DNA from: Streptomyces sp. 71268
GTDB lineage: Bacteria; Actinomycetota; Actinomycetes; Streptomycetales; Streptomycetaceae
Assembly (NCBI RefSeq): GCF_029392895.1
Contig: NZ_CP114200.1
Coordinates: 1,021,501 to 1,085,500, forward strand
Length of the DNA stretch: 64,000 nucleotides
Direction: 5' to 3'
Part shown: one piece after another, positions 1-14,096 of the stretch
Position numbering within the stretch: position 1 is the stretch's first letter
Layout of the letters: each line of letters begins with the position of its first letter
The notes under the pieces: generated by a model
What the model saw: only the letters and a program-made list of their open reading frames with translations
Database searches by the model: none
What the model was told of the DNA's origin: nothing
Made by a program: the position numbers and the translations under genes

Positions 1-849
1 GCCGCCGCCGTGGCGGGCCATGCCGCCGTAGGTGTCGATGATGATCTTGCGGCCGGTGAGGCCGGCGTCGCCCATCGGGCCGCCGATCTCGAAGCGGCCG
101 GTCGGGTTGACCAGCAGTCGGTAGCCCTCGGTCTCCAGCTTGATGCCGTCGTCCACCAGGGCCTTGAGCTCCGGCTCCACGACGAACTCGCGGATGTCGG
201 GGGCGAGCAGCGAGTCCAGGTCGATGTCGGACGCGTGCTGCGAGGAGACGACCACGGTGTCCAGGCGGACGGCCTTCTCGCCGTCGTACTCGATGGTGAC
301 CTGGGTCTTGCCGTCGGGGCGCAGGTACGGGATCGTCCCGTTCTTGCGCACGTCGGACAGGCGGCGCGAGAGCCGGTGCGCAAGGTGGATCGGCAGCGGC
401 ATCAGGTCGGGGGTCTCGTCGCAGGCGTAGCCGAACATCAGCCCCTGGTCGCCCGCGCCCTGCTTGTCGAGGTCGTCGTCCTTGCTCCCGTCGGACGAGC
501 CTTCGACCCGGGCCTCGTACGCGGTGTCGACACCCTGGGCGATGTCGGGCGACTGCGCGCCGATGGAGACGGAGACGCCACAGGAGGCTCCGTCGAAGCC
601 CTTCTTGGAGGAGTCGTAACCGATCTCGAGGATCTTGTTGCGCACGAGGGAGGCGATCGGCGCGTACGCCTTCGTCGTCACCTCGCCTGCGACGTGCACC
701 AGTCCGGTGGTGATCAGGGTCTCGACGGCGACCCGCGAGTGCGGGTCCTCCTTGAGGAGGGCGTCGAGGATGGTGTCGCTGATCTGGTCAGCGATCTTGT
801 CAGGGTGGCCCTCGGTCACAGATTCCGAGGTGAACAGGCGGCGGGACAC
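1..849 (-). CDS. metK: S-adenosylmethionine synthase (partial, C-terminus beyond left edge)
   Basis: Makes S-adenosylmethionine from ATP and methionine in the cytoplasm. The first 283 codons are present; the family is about 400 residues, so roughly the last 120 lie outside the window. The protein opens with [17 protein letters not shown], the family's N-terminal ATP/methionine motif, and further on carries the signature [16 protein letters not shown] chose the GTG at 849; an ATG two bases upstream is out of frame. A candidate -10 (TAAACT, bases 936-931) lies about 80 bases upstream. Identification is firm; only the missing end limits it. Confidence 0.97.
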   Translation of the reverse strand, partial: MSRRLFTSESVTEGHPDKIADQISDTILDALLKEDPHSRVAVETLITTGLVHVAGEVTTKAYAPIASLVRNKILEIGYDSSKKGFDGASCGVSVSIGAQSPDIAQGVDTAYEARVEGSSDGSKDDDLDKQGAGDQGLMFGYACDETPDLMPLPIHLAHRLSRRLSDVRKNGTIPYLRPDGKTQVTIEYDGEKAVRLDTVVVSSQHASDIDLDSLLAPDIREFVVEPELKALVDDGIKLETEGYRLLVNPTGRFEIGGPMGDAGLTGRKIIIDTYGGMARHGGG

Positions 850-1195
850 ATCGCTCCCTGGGGTTGCAGCGGCTGCTGGCTGAGCATGGGCGGAGACGCG
901 CGGGAGCTGCGCCCACGCGAATCCGAGGTCAGTTTATCCGTCGTTCTCGCCGATTGGGCCGCGTGTCTCGCAACACGGGCACAGGGTGACTTGTCACACA
1001 CACTTGCGTGGGGTGAATGAGGTGTTCGGCGACACCCTGGGGGGCTCTTTCGCGCCGACTTCGGCGCTACCCGGTCGAACCGGGGGTCTCGCGCGCTCCG
1101 GCCGGCTCGGGCGGTACGCGAAGGAGACCGGGGCCGAGGCGCGCCCGCCGCCTCCGCGCGCCCGGCCTGGGGCGCGCGGTGCGGCGGGGCCGTGG
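850..1195. other. Intergenic region between coaBC and metK
   Basis: About 346 bases without a convincing gene. It holds the hairpin downstream of coaBC (1145-1187), a small palindrome GTGACTTGTCAC (986-997) and a candidate metK -10 element TAAACT on the minus strand (936-931). No good -35 is visible at 16-18 bases from that -10, so the promoter call is weak. Confidence 0.6.
1145..1187 (-). terminator. Hairpin terminator downstream of coaBC
   Basis: A perfect 10-bp stem (1154-1163 with 1170-1179, loop of 6) is extended after a small bulge by 7 more pairs (1145-1151 with 1181-1187). It starts 9 bases past the coaBC stop. There is no U-tract, which is common for Streptomyces terminators. Confidence 0.65.
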
Positions 1196-2527
1196 TCAGG
1201 CGTCGGCCGCCGGGGGCAGCGCGCGGGCCACCAGGTCCCAGACGGTCTCGGCGAGCGCCTCCTTGGGCCCGTACGGGACGGGGGTCTCGCTGCCGTCGGC
1301 GCCCAGCACGACGGCCTCGTTCTCCTCCGCGCCGAACGTCTTGTGCTCGCCCACCTCGTTGACGACCAGCAGGTCACAGCCCTTGCGGGCGAGCTTGGCC
1401 CGGCCGTTGGGCACCACGTCGTCGGTCTCGGCCGCGAAGCCGACGACGAGTTGGCCGGGGCGGGCGCGCTCGGCCGAGAGCTCGGCGAGGATGTCCGGAT
1501 TCCGCACCAGGGCGATGGGCTCGGGCTCCTGCCCGTCCCGCTTCTTGATCTTGCCGGTCGCGTACGTCGCGGGCCGGAAGTCGGCCACGGCCGCCGCCAT
1601 GACCACCACGTCCGCGTCGGGCGCGGCCTTCAGCATCGCCTCGCGCAGCTGCACCGCCGTACCCACCCGCACCACGTCCGCGCCGGCCGGGTCGAGCAGC
1701 GCGCTGTTCGCGGAGACCAGCGTCACCCGCGCGCCACGGGCCACGGCCGCGCGGGCCAGCGCGTACCCCTGCTTGCCCGAAGAGCGGTTGCCCAGGAAGC
1801 GCACCGGGTCCAGCGGCTCCCGGGTGCCGCCGGCGCTCACCACCACGTGCCGGCCCGCGAGGTCGCGCCGGGCGCCGGCGCCCGGGCCGGCGGCCAGCAC
1901 GCGGCGACACACCTCGAAGATCTCGCCCGGGTCCGGCAGTCGGCCCTTGCCGGTGTCCACGCCGGTCAGCCGGCCGACGGCGGGCTCGATGACCACCGCG
2001 CCGCGCCGCCGCAGGGTCGCCACGTTCTCTCGCGTCGCGGGGTGCTCCCACATCTCGGTGTGCATGGCCGGCGCGAAGACGACCGGGCAGCGGGCCGTGA
2101 GCAGGGTGTTGGTCAGCAGGTCGCCGGCGAGCCCGTGGGCGGCCTTGGCCAGCGTGTCGGCGGTGGCCGGGGCGACCACGACCAGGTCGGCCGTCTGCCC
2201 GATACGTACGTGCGCCACCTCGTGCACGTCCGTCCAGACCTCCGTGGAGACCGGGTGACCGGACAGCGCCGACCAGGTGGCCTCGCCGACGAAGTGCAGG
2301 GCGGACGCGGTGGGCACCACCCGTACGTCGTGGCCCGACTCGGTCAGGCGGCGCAGCAGCTCACACGCCTTGTAGGCGGCGATGCCACCGCTCACGCCCA
2401 GCACCACGGAGGGCTTGCGGGTCCCGGCCCCGGCGTCGACTCCCGCCGGCCCACCCGCCCCGGCGTGTGGTTCCCGCCCCGCGCCCGCCGTCGCTTCGGC
2501 CGCCGGCTGGTTGGTGGACTCTTCCAT
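1196..2527 (-). CDS. coaBC: Bifunctional phosphopantothenoylcysteine decarboxylase / phosphopantothenate-cysteine ligase
   Basis: Performs two successive steps of coenzyme A synthesis: ligation of cysteine to 4'-phosphopantothenate, then FMN-dependent decarboxylation. The 443-residue protein has an N-terminal flavoprotein half (GVSGGIAAYKACELLRRL near residue 40, and APAMHTEMW where many bacteria have PxMNxxMW) and a C-terminal ligase half with GNRSSGKQGYALA. The ATG at 2527 follows a GGAG; the reading frame extends 15 codons further upstream but without a better ribosome site. The alanine/glycine-rich first 40 residues are poorly conserved in the family. It lies downstream of rpoZ and is separated from it by a strong hairpin. 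Confidence 0.96.
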   Translation of the reverse strand: MEESTNQPAAEATAGAGREPHAGAGGPAGVDAGAGTRKPSVVLGVSGGIAAYKACELLRRLTESGHDVRVVPTASALHFVGEATWSALSGHPVSTEVWTDVHEVAHVRIGQTADLVVVAPATADTLAKAAHGLAGDLLTNTLLTARCPVVFAPAMHTEMWEHPATRENVATLRRRGAVVIEPAVGRLTGVDTGKGRLPDPGEIFEVCRRVLAAGPGAGARRDLAGRHVVVSAGGTREPLDPVRFLGNRSSGKQGYALARAAVARGARVTLVSANSALLDPAGADVVRVGTAVQLREAMLKAAPDADVVVMAAAVADFRPATYATGKIKKRDGQEPEPIALVRNPDILAELSAERARPGQLVVGFAAETDDVVPNGRAKLARKGCDLLVVNEVGEHKTFGAEENEAVVLGADGSETPVPYGPKEALAETVWDLVARALPPAADA

Positions 2528-2564
2528 CGCTCGCTTCTCCCCGCGCTCTCCCATGGGCCCATGA

Positions 2565-2632
2565 CACACCACGGGCCCGGCAGCCGCTCCCCCGGCCCGC
2601 GCCGGAGGGCCCGCTGCCGGGCCCGTGGTGTG
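2565..2632 (-). terminator. 20-bp perfect inverted repeat between rpoZ and coaBC
   Basis: Bases 2565-2584 and 2613-2632 are exact reverse complements (20 bp, loop of 28). The hairpin begins 24 bases after the rpoZ stop, and its left arm ends 38 bases before the coaBC start. It probably terminates or attenuates rpoZ transcription, so coaBC may be read only at reduced level or from its own promoter. Confidence 0.75.
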
Positions 2633-2655
2633 AGAAAAACCTACCGCTCGCGCGG

Positions 2656-2928
2656 CTACTGCGCCGGGCCCTCGATGGCCTCGGAGGTCAGCAGGCCCGC
2701 GTTGATCTCGCGGAGCGCGATCGACAGCGGCTTCTCGTGGACGTGGGTGTCCACGAGGGGGCCGACGTACTCCAGCAGGCCCTCGCCGAGCTGCGAGTAG
2801 TACGCGTTGATCTGACGAGCACGCTTGGCGGCGTAGATCACCAGGCTGTACTTCGAGTCGGTGGCCTCAAGCAGCTCATCAATCGGCGGGTTGATGATGC
2901 CCTCGGGCGCGGTGATGGAAGAGGACAC
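2656..2928 (-). CDS. rpoZ: DNA-directed RNA polymerase omega subunit
   Basis: The 90-residue omega subunit aids assembly and stability of RNA polymerase by clamping the beta-prime subunit. The protein contains the family core [20 protein letters not shown] and the R-A-R-Q-I-N motif. The start is the GTG at 2928, preceded by GGAAGG; this gives the [10 protein letters not shown]-terminus usual in Streptomyces, whereas the next ATG upstream would add 30 unlikely residues. It lies downstream of gmk with a 204-base gap that probably holds its own promoter. Confidence 0.96.
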   Translation of the reverse strand: MSSSITAPEGIINPPIDELLEATDSKYSLVIYAAKRARQINAYYSQLGEGLLEYVGPLVDTHVHEKPLSIALREINAGLLTSEAIEGPAQ

Positions 2929-3048
2929 TCTCTGCCTTCCGATCGGGTTCAGCGATGTCGCAGACGCCTTCGGCGACCGCGTCGGTGACGGTGTCACCGG
3001 GCGTGGAACTGATGGCATCTGTTGGGTACGGCGGTGGTCACTTACCGC

Positions 3049-3110
3049 GCCGTACCGGTCGTCAACGACGGTAATGGCGGTGTGACGCTTGCCGTACCGG
3101 GCGTTAACGA
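3049..3110. repeat. Direct repeat pair upstream of rpoZ
   Basis: Two 20-base copies, 3049-3068 and 3091-3110 (GCCGTACCGG followed by tCGTcAACGA or gCGTtAACGA), differ at two or three positions and are spaced 42 bases apart. They lie 120-180 bases upstream of the rpoZ start. On the minus strand each contains a TTGACG/TTAACG hexamer, so they could be duplicated promoter or binding elements. No protein is known to me for this motif. Confidence 0.45.
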
Positions 3111-3132
3111 GGGTCGAAGAAATCAGAGAAGA

Positions 3133-3753
3133 TCAGACCACTCGCATCAAGGCTAGCAGCTCAGCGCTGACGTCCTCGACGGAGGTGTTGACCAGGGTGG
3201 TGTCGAACTCGGACTCGGCGGCCAGCTCGACCTTCGCCGCGGCCAGCCTGCGCTCGATCACCTCCGGCGGCTCGGTGCCCCGCCCGGTCAGGCGGCGCAC
3301 CAGCTCGTCCCAGCTCGGCGGGGCCAGGAAGACCAACTGCGCCTCCGGCATCGACTCGCGGACCAGCCGGGCGCCCTGGAGGTCGATCTCCAGCAGCACC
3401 GGCTCCCCGGCCTCGAGGCGGTCGAGGACCGCCCGGCGCGGGGTGCCGTAGCGGTTGCCCGCGAACTCGGCCCACTCCAGCAGCTCGCCGTTGGCGATGA
3501 GCTTGTCGAACTCCTCGTTCTCGACGAAGAAGTACTGGACGCCGTGCCGCTCGCCGGGGCGCGGCTTGCGGGTGGTGGCGGAGACCGAGAGCCATACCTC
3601 GGGATGGGCCTTGCGCAGGTGCGCGACGACCGTGCTCTTACCGACCCCGGAGGGGCCGGAGAGCACGGTCAGCCGCGGACGTGCGTCCGGAGGTACGGGG
3701 GATACCGCCTGCGAAGCGAGGGGGCTGGTCGCCCCCTGGGGATGTGCTGCCAT
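3133..3753 (-). CDS. gmk: Guanylate kinase
   Basis: Phosphorylates GMP to GDP with ATP. The 206-residue protein has the P-loop GPSGVGKST near residue 33, followed by the GMP-binding stretch [16 protein letters not shown] and the [19 protein letters not shown] motif. The N-terminal ~25 residues (Q/P/A-rich) precede the conserved domain, as in other Streptomyces. It is flanked by sIHF (37-base gap) and rpoZ, the common gmk-rpoZ association that links GTP supply to transcription. Start ATG at 3753. Confidence 0.97.
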   Translation of the reverse strand: MAAHPQGATSPLASQAVSPVPPDARPRLTVLSGPSGVGKSTVVAHLRKAHPEVWLSVSATTRKPRPGERHGVQYFFVENEEFDKLIANGELLEWAEFAGNRYGTPRRAVLDRLEAGEPVLLEIDLQGARLVRESMPEAQLVFLAPPSWDELVRRLTGRGTEPPEVIERRLAAAKVELAAESEFDTTLVNTSVEDVSAELLALMRVV

Positions 3754-3791
3754 GCGGCGATTATCCAGGTTTCCGGGAGCGCCGGAAAACG

Positions 3792-4115
3792 TCAGGCGGC
3801 CTTGCCGCCGAACTCACGCTCCAGGGCGGCGATCTGGTTGGAGCCGAGACCGCGCACCCGGCGGCTCTCGGAGATGCCGAGCCGCTCCATGATCTGCTTG
3901 GCACGAACCTTGCCCACGCCGGGGAGGGACTCAAGGAGCGCGGAGACCTTCATCTTGCCGATGACGTCGTCCTGTTGACCCTGCTGGATGACGTCGTGCA
4001 GCGAGGCACCGGAGTTCTTGAGTCGATTCTTGACCGCGGCGCGCTCCCGGCGAGCCGCGGCGGCCTTTTCGAGCGCGGCTGCGCGCTGTTCAGGGGTAAG
4101 GGGCGGAAGAGCCAC
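3792..4115 (-). CDS. sihF: Actinobacterial integration host factor (sIHF)
   Basis: A 107-residue nucleoid-associated DNA-binding protein of the mIHF/sIHF family, unrelated to HU-type IHF. It carries the helix-two-turn-helix signature [22 protein letters not shown] followed by [10 protein letters not shown]. The basic N-terminal helix ([23 protein letters not shown]) contacts DNA in the family. I chose the GTG at 4115 because it gives the conserved V-A-L-P-P-L-T-P N-terminus; upstream codons are not conserved-looking. Known roles of the family include chromosome compaction, sporulation and antibiotic control. It is probably transcribed together with gmk. Confidence 0.95.
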   Translation of the reverse strand: MALPPLTPEQRAAALEKAAAARRERAAVKNRLKNSGASLHDVIQQGQQDDVIGKMKVSALLESLPGVGKVRAKQIMERLGISESRRVRGLGSNQIAALEREFGGKAA

Positions 4116-4189
4116 GCCTACGTCACCTCGGATATCGAACTGTCGGATACGGACCGGTGAGGAACCTAGTCGCCCCTCACCAGGGTGAG

Positions 4190-4214
4190 CAACGCGCAAC
4201 ACACCTGCGCGTTG
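4190..4214. promoter_or_regulatory. Inverted repeat upstream of sIHF
   Basis: CAACGCGCA (4190-4198) and TGCGCGTTG (4206-4214) form a perfect 9-bp inverted repeat with a 7-base centre, 75-100 bases upstream of the sIHF start. Flanking GAG/CTC bases would extend it after a 2-base bulge. It could be an operator or a weak hairpin in the sIHF leader; neither is proven. Confidence 0.4.
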
Positions 4215-4266
4215 TGCTCCCGTCGGAGACTAGCGGCCACGGCCGCTCCAGTCAGCGAGAACAGAC

Positions 4267-4304
4267 GAAAAGTCCTGGTCAGACTCGCTCGACCAGGACT
4301 TTTC
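4267..4304 (-). terminator. Terminator of the pyr operon
   Basis: Perfect 14-bp inverted repeat (GAAAAGTCCTGGTC, 4267-4280, with 4291-4304) and a 10-base loop, beginning 29 bases past the pyrF stop. It is well placed to end the operon before the sIHF promoter region. Confidence 0.85.
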
Positions 4305-4332
4305 GGGGCAAAACCACCGGGTTCTGAGGTAC

Positions 4333-5246
4333 TTATTTCACGGCTACCCGCACGTCATCGGCGATTTTGGCCGCCGCGGCGCGCAGTGCGGCGGTGTCCG
4401 GGCCGTGCCGCAGCACCCCACGGCTCACGCTCGGCACCACGTTTCCCACCGCCGCGCCGAAGACCGCCGGAAGGTCGGCGGGGGTCGCGCCCTGGGCGCC
4501 GATGCCCGGCGCGAGGAGCGGTCCGTCGATGGCGAGCGAGCCGCCGGCGGCGGCGAGCGCGTCGCCCAGCGTGGCGCCCACCACCGCGCCGAAGGAGCCG
4601 AGCGGCCGGCCCTGGCCCCGCCAGGCGGCGCGCTCGGCGGCGTTGTGCTCGGCGAGGTGGCCCAGCACGGTGGCGGCCACGCTGCGGCCGTCGGCGCGCA
4701 CCGCGTGCTGCACCTCGGCGCCCTCCGGGTTGGAGGTCAGCGCCAGCGCGAACAGGCCGCAGCCGCTCGTACGGGCCAGCTCCACGGCCGGGTCGAGCGA
4801 GCCGAAGCCCAGGTAGGGGCTGACGGTGAGCGCGTCCGAGAACAGCGGCGAGGCGGGGTCGAGGTAGGCGGCGGCGTACGCGGCCATGGTCGAGCCGATG
4901 TCGCCGCGCTTGGCGTCCATCAGCACCAGGGCCCCGGCGGCGCGGGCCTCGGCGACGGTGCGCTCGAGGACGGCCACCCCGCGCGAGCCGAACCGCTCGA
5001 AGAACGCGGACTGCGGCTTGAGCACGGCCACCCGGTCGGCCAGGGCCTCCACGACGGTGCGCGAGAACCGCTCCAGGCCCGCGACGTCGTCGCCCAGGCC
5101 CCAGTCGGCCAGCAGCGAGGCGTGCGGGTCGATGCCCACGCACAGCGGCCCACGGGTGTCCATGGCCTGCCGCAGCCGGGCGCCGAAGGCGACGGGGGCT
5201 TGCGGTTCGCCGGTGGCGTGCGTGGCCTTGGGGGTCGGGGTGTCGC

Positions 5247-5250
<4 letters not shown>
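4333..5250 (-). CDS. pyrF: Orotidine 5'-phosphate decarboxylase
   Basis: Last step of UMP synthesis: decarboxylates OMP. The 305-residue protein belongs to the longer type-2 (mycobacterial-type) family. It has [12 protein letters not shown] near residue 35 and the catalytic segment [15 protein letters not shown] around residue 110, with the Lys-Asp pair that forms the charge network. [15 protein letters not shown] near residue 240 is the phosphate-binding loop. Its ATG overlaps the pyrD stop (ATGA), indicating translational coupling. It is the last gene of the operon and is followed by a strong hairpin. Confidence 0.97.
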
Positions 5251-6362
<1,112 letters not shown>

Positions 6363-6463
6363 GCGGGCGCGGGCTTTCGCTAGGCCGGTACGGGCGGGGC
6401 TGGGAGCGGGCCGGCCGGGGCGGCGGGCCCGCTCGATCCGGGCGGGGACGGAGACCGGGGTGG

Positions 6464-6500
6464 GCGCCCGGGGGGCCGGTGGGTGGCCGGCCCCGGGCGC
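6464..6500 (-). terminator. Hairpin in the carB-pyrD gap
   Basis: GCGCCCGGGG (6464-6473) pairs perfectly with 6491-6500, and GGCC blocks inside extend the stem. It lies 10 bases past the carB stop, inside the pyr operon. It may be an internal attenuator or an mRNA stabiliser/processing point that lowers pyrD-pyrF expression relative to carAB. Confidence 0.55.
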
Positions 6501-6509
6501 GCCCGTGCG

Positions 6510-9816
<3,307 letters not shown>

Positions 9817-9824
<8 letters not shown>

Positions 9825-10959
9825 GGGGGCCCTCCATCAGGGAAACAAAGCGGTCGAACAGGTAGGCCGCGTCGTGCGGGCCGGCGGCGGCCTCGGGGTG
9901 GTACTGGACGCTGAACGCGGGCACGTCGAGGCACTCCAGGCCCTCCACGACGTTGTCGTTCAGGCCCACGTGGGCGACCCGGGCCCGGCCGTAGGGGGTG
10001 TCCACGACCTCGTCCAGGGGCGCGTCCACGGCGAAGCCGTGGTTCTGCGCGGTGATCTCGACCTTGCCGGTGGTGCGGTCCTGCACCGGCTGGTTGATGC
10101 CGCGGTGGCCGTACTTGAGCTTGTACGTGCCGAAGCCGAGCGCCCGGCCGAGGACCTGGTTGCCGAAGCAGATGCCGAACAGCGGGGTGCGCCGGTCCAG
10201 GACGCCGCGCGCCAGCTCCATCGGGTGGTCGGCGGTGGCCGGGTCGCCGGGGCCGTTGGAGAAGAACACGCCGTCGGGCTCGATGGCGTAGATCTCCTCC
10301 AGGCTGGCGGTGGCCGGGAAGACGTGGACCTCTATGCCGCGCTCGGCCATCCGGCGCGGGGTCATCGTCTTGATGCCCAGGTCGATGGCGGCGACGGTGA
10401 ACCGCTTGGTGCCGACCGCGGGGACGACGTACGTCTCCTTGGTGGTCACCTCGCTCCACAGGTCGGCGCCCTTCATGCCGGGGGCGGTGCGCACCCGCTC
10501 GACGAGCGCGGACTCCTCCTCCAACGCGCTGCCGGAGAAGATGCCGACGCGCATGGCGCCGCGCTCGCGCAGGTGGCGGGTGAGGGCGCGGGTGTCGACC
10601 CCGCTGATGCCGACGACGCCCTGCGCCGCCAGCTCCTCGTCCAGGGTGCGCTGGGCGCGCCAGTTGGAGGGCTTGCGGGCGGGGTCGCGGACGACGTAGC
10701 CGGAGACCCAGATGCGGCCGGACTCCGGGTCCTCGTCGTTGACACCGGTGTTGCCGACGTGCGGTGCGGTCATGACGACCACCTGCCGGTGGTACGAGGG
10801 GTCGGTCAGGGTCTCCTGGTATCCGGTCATGCCGGTGGAGAACACCGCCTCGCCGAAGGTCTCCCCCACTGCGCCGTAGGCGCGGCCGCGGAAGATGCGG
10901 CCGTCCTCCAGAACGAGCACGGCGGGGACCCTGGCCCCCTGGGTGGAGAGCGTCATCAT
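9817..10959 (-). CDS. carA: Carbamoyl-phosphate synthase small subunit (glutaminase)
   Basis: Glutamine amidotransferase subunit that supplies ammonia to CarB. The 380-residue protein has an N-terminal CPSase small-chain domain ([28 protein letters not shown]). The C-terminal class I amidotransferase domain has its nucleophile cysteine in [12 protein letters not shown] and its His-Glu pair in [12 protein letters not shown]. It overlaps the upstream membrane-protein gene by 4 bases (ATGA) and carB by 8, so the three are translationally coupled. Confidence 0.98.
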
Positions 10960-11678
10960 GTGCCTTTCTCGGGGGTTGCGGGGGTCGCCCCCCGCGGTGA
11001 TGCAGCCTCGGGGGTTGCGGGGGTCGCCCCCCGCGGTGATGCGGCCTTGCGGGTCGCGGGGGTCGACCCCCGCGGTGTCGCGGCGCCGGCGGCCACGCGG
11101 CCGTCCTCGTCACGCCGCGTGGCGGTCGCGTCGCTGGGGCCGCCGGTGAGGTCGTTGATCGCGGTGACCCAGGCCGCGTGTTCGGCGGCGTGGTCGGAGC
11201 GGAAGCCGGAGTCGATCGCGCTGTCGCCGAGCTGCCAGGTGATCACCAGCAGCCCGCCCTCGGTGAGGACCTTGCCGGCGATGCCCTTGTCGAGCCGGGC
11301 GCCACGCAGCGCGCTGGTGGGCACGTGGAAGTCGCGGGCGCCGGGGCGCCGCACGGTCAGTCCGTCGTCGGTCAGCGTGACGTCGGCGCGGCTGCGGACG
11401 CCGAGGCCGTGCGCGACGATGCGCTCCAGCCACTGCCCGGCCTTGGTCGAGCCGTGGTAGCGCCCGGCCATGGTCAGCCGGGGCTCGCCCGGGTCGGCGG
11501 GCACCGGCGCCAGCTCCGGCAGGTCCGACTGGAGCAGCCCGCGCCACTTCCAGCCCTCCCGCATCAGCCAGTACAGCAGCACGATGACCAGCAGCAGGCC
11601 CACGACCCAGCCGGTGCGCGCGGCCCAGTCGCCCGCGTTCTGGGTGTCGTCCGCCGCCAGAAATGTCACAGGTGTCAC
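10956..11678 (-). CDS. PH-like-domain membrane protein in the pyr operon
   Basis: 240 residues. A single membrane segment (about residues 24-41, [20 protein letters not shown]) is followed by a cytoplasmic basic/beta-rich domain of about 130 residues resembling bacterial PH-like domains ([25 protein letters not shown]). The gene is wedged between pyrC and carA with 4-base overlaps on both sides (GTG start at 11678 inside the pyrC stop), so it is co-translated with pyrimidine enzymes. Conserved position is known for Streptomyces, but I know of no function. The last 42 residues are three 13-residue repeats encoded by palindromic DNA and look like a recent addition. Confidence 0.85.
   Translation of the reverse strand: MTPVTFLAADDTQNAGDWAARTGWVVGLLLVIVLLYWLMREGWKWRGLLQSDLPELAPVPADPGEPRLTMAGRYHGSTKAGQWLERIVAHGLGVRSRADVTLTDDGLTVRRPGARDFHVPTSALRGARLDKGIAGKVLTEGGLLVITWQLGDSAIDSGFRSDHAAEHAAWVTAINDLTGGPSDATATRRDEDGRVAAGAATPRGSTPATRKAASPRGATPATPEAASPRGATPATPEKGT
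10968..11084. repeat. Three 39-bp tandem repeats with internal palindromes
   Basis: Units 10968-11006, 11007-11045 and 11046-11084; the first two are nearly identical, the third diverged. Each contains a GC palindrome. In unit 3 it is a perfect 20-bp palindrome, CGCGGGGGTCGACCCCCGCG. The period is 13 codons, so the frame of the overlapping gene is kept, giving [17 protein letters not shown] repeats at the protein C-terminus. Confidence 0.9.
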
Positions 11679-12966
11679 GTCAGCTTCCCGTCCACGACCG
11701 TTGCCCGGCCCCGCAGGAAGGTGTGTGTCACTCGGCCCGGCAGCTCGCGCCCCTCGTAGGGCGTGTTACGGCTGCGGGAGGCGAAGCCCGCGGGGTTCAC
11801 CACACCACGGTATGCCGCGTCGAGCAGGGTCAGGTTGGCGGGCTCGCCGGCGGCGATGGGCCGGCCGTGGCCGGCGAGGCGGCCGATGGCGGCGGGCCGG
11901 AAGGACATCCGGTCGGCGACGCCGGCCCAGTCCAGGAGGCCGGTGTCCACCATGGTGTGCTGGACGACCGAAAGCGCCGTCTCCAGGCCCACCATGCCCA
12001 TGGCGGCGGCCGCCCACTCGCAGTCCTTGTCCTCGTGCGGGTGGGGCGCGTGGTCGGTGGCGACGCAGTCGATGGTGCCGTCGGCCAGCGCCTCGCGCAG
12101 CGCCAGCACGTCGGCCTCGGTGCGCAGCGGCGGGTTCACCTTGTAGACGGGGTTGTAGGAGCGTACGAGCTCGTCGGTGAGCAGCAGGTGGTGCGGGGTG
12201 ACCTCGGCGGTGACGTTCCAGCCCTTGGACTTGGCCCAGCGCACGATCTCCACCGAGCCGGCCGTCGACAGGTGGCAGATGTGCACCCGGGAGCCCACGT
12301 GCGCGGCGAGCAGGACGTCGCGGGCGATGATCGACTCCTCGGCGACGGCGGGCCAGCCACCGAGGCCGAGCTGGGCGGAGACGACGCCCTCGTTCATCTG
12401 GGCGCCCTCGGTGAGTCGGGGCTCCTGCGCGTGCTGGGCGATGACGCCGTCGAACGCCTTCACGTACTCCAGGGCCCGGCGCATGATCACCGCGTCGTCC
12501 ACGCACTTGCCGTCGTCGGAGAAGACCACGACGCCGGCGGCCGACTCGTGCATGGCGCCCAGCTCGGCGAGGTGCGCGCCTTCGAGGCCGACGGTGACGG
12601 CGCCGACCGGCTGCACGTCGCAGTAGCCGGACTCGCGGCCGAGCCGCCACACCTGTTCGACGACGCCGGCGGTGTCGGCGACGGGGAAGGTGTTAGCCAT
12701 CGCGTGTACGGCGGTGTAGCCGCCGACGGCCGCGGCCTGGGTGCCGGTCAGCACGGTCTCGGAGTCCTCACGGCCCGGCTCGCGCAGGTGCGTGTGCAGG
12801 TCGACCAGGCCGGGCAGCAGGATCTGGCCCTCGGCTTCGACGACCGTGGCGCCCTCGGCCGACAGGCCCTGGCCCACGGCGGCGATGTTCTCGCCCTCGA
12901 TGAGGACGTCGGCGCTGTCGCCGCCGATCAGTCGCGCGCCGCGCAGCAGGGTCTTGGTGGTCTCGC

Positions 12967-12970
<4 letters not shown>
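11675..12970 (-). CDS. pyrC: Dihydroorotase
   Basis: Zinc amidohydrolase that cyclises carbamoyl aspartate to dihydroorotate. The 431-residue protein is the class I type that pairs with an active aspartate transcarbamoylase. It has the metal motif [15 protein letters not shown] near residue 58, later metal-ligand histidines in [11 protein letters not shown] and HICHLST, and the catalytic aspartate in CVATDHAPH around residue 305. The ATG overlaps the pyrB stop (ATGA) and the end overlaps the next gene by 4 bases. Confidence 0.97.
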
Positions 12971-14007
<1,037 letters not shown>

Positions 14008-14096
14008 CTGTGGGCTCCGTGAGGTAAGGAGTGGTGGGGCGTGCGGGCATGCGGGCACGCGGCGGCACGGCCCGGGGGCCGATGCCGTACGGGGGG

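Noticed and set aside
991..1010. TTGTCACAC upstream of metK on the plus strand as a damage promoter
   Set aside because: No -10 at the right spacing, and it points away from metK.
10..1020. A 336-codon plus-strand frame opposite metK
   Set aside because: Antisense of metK; metK on the minus strand is unmistakable.
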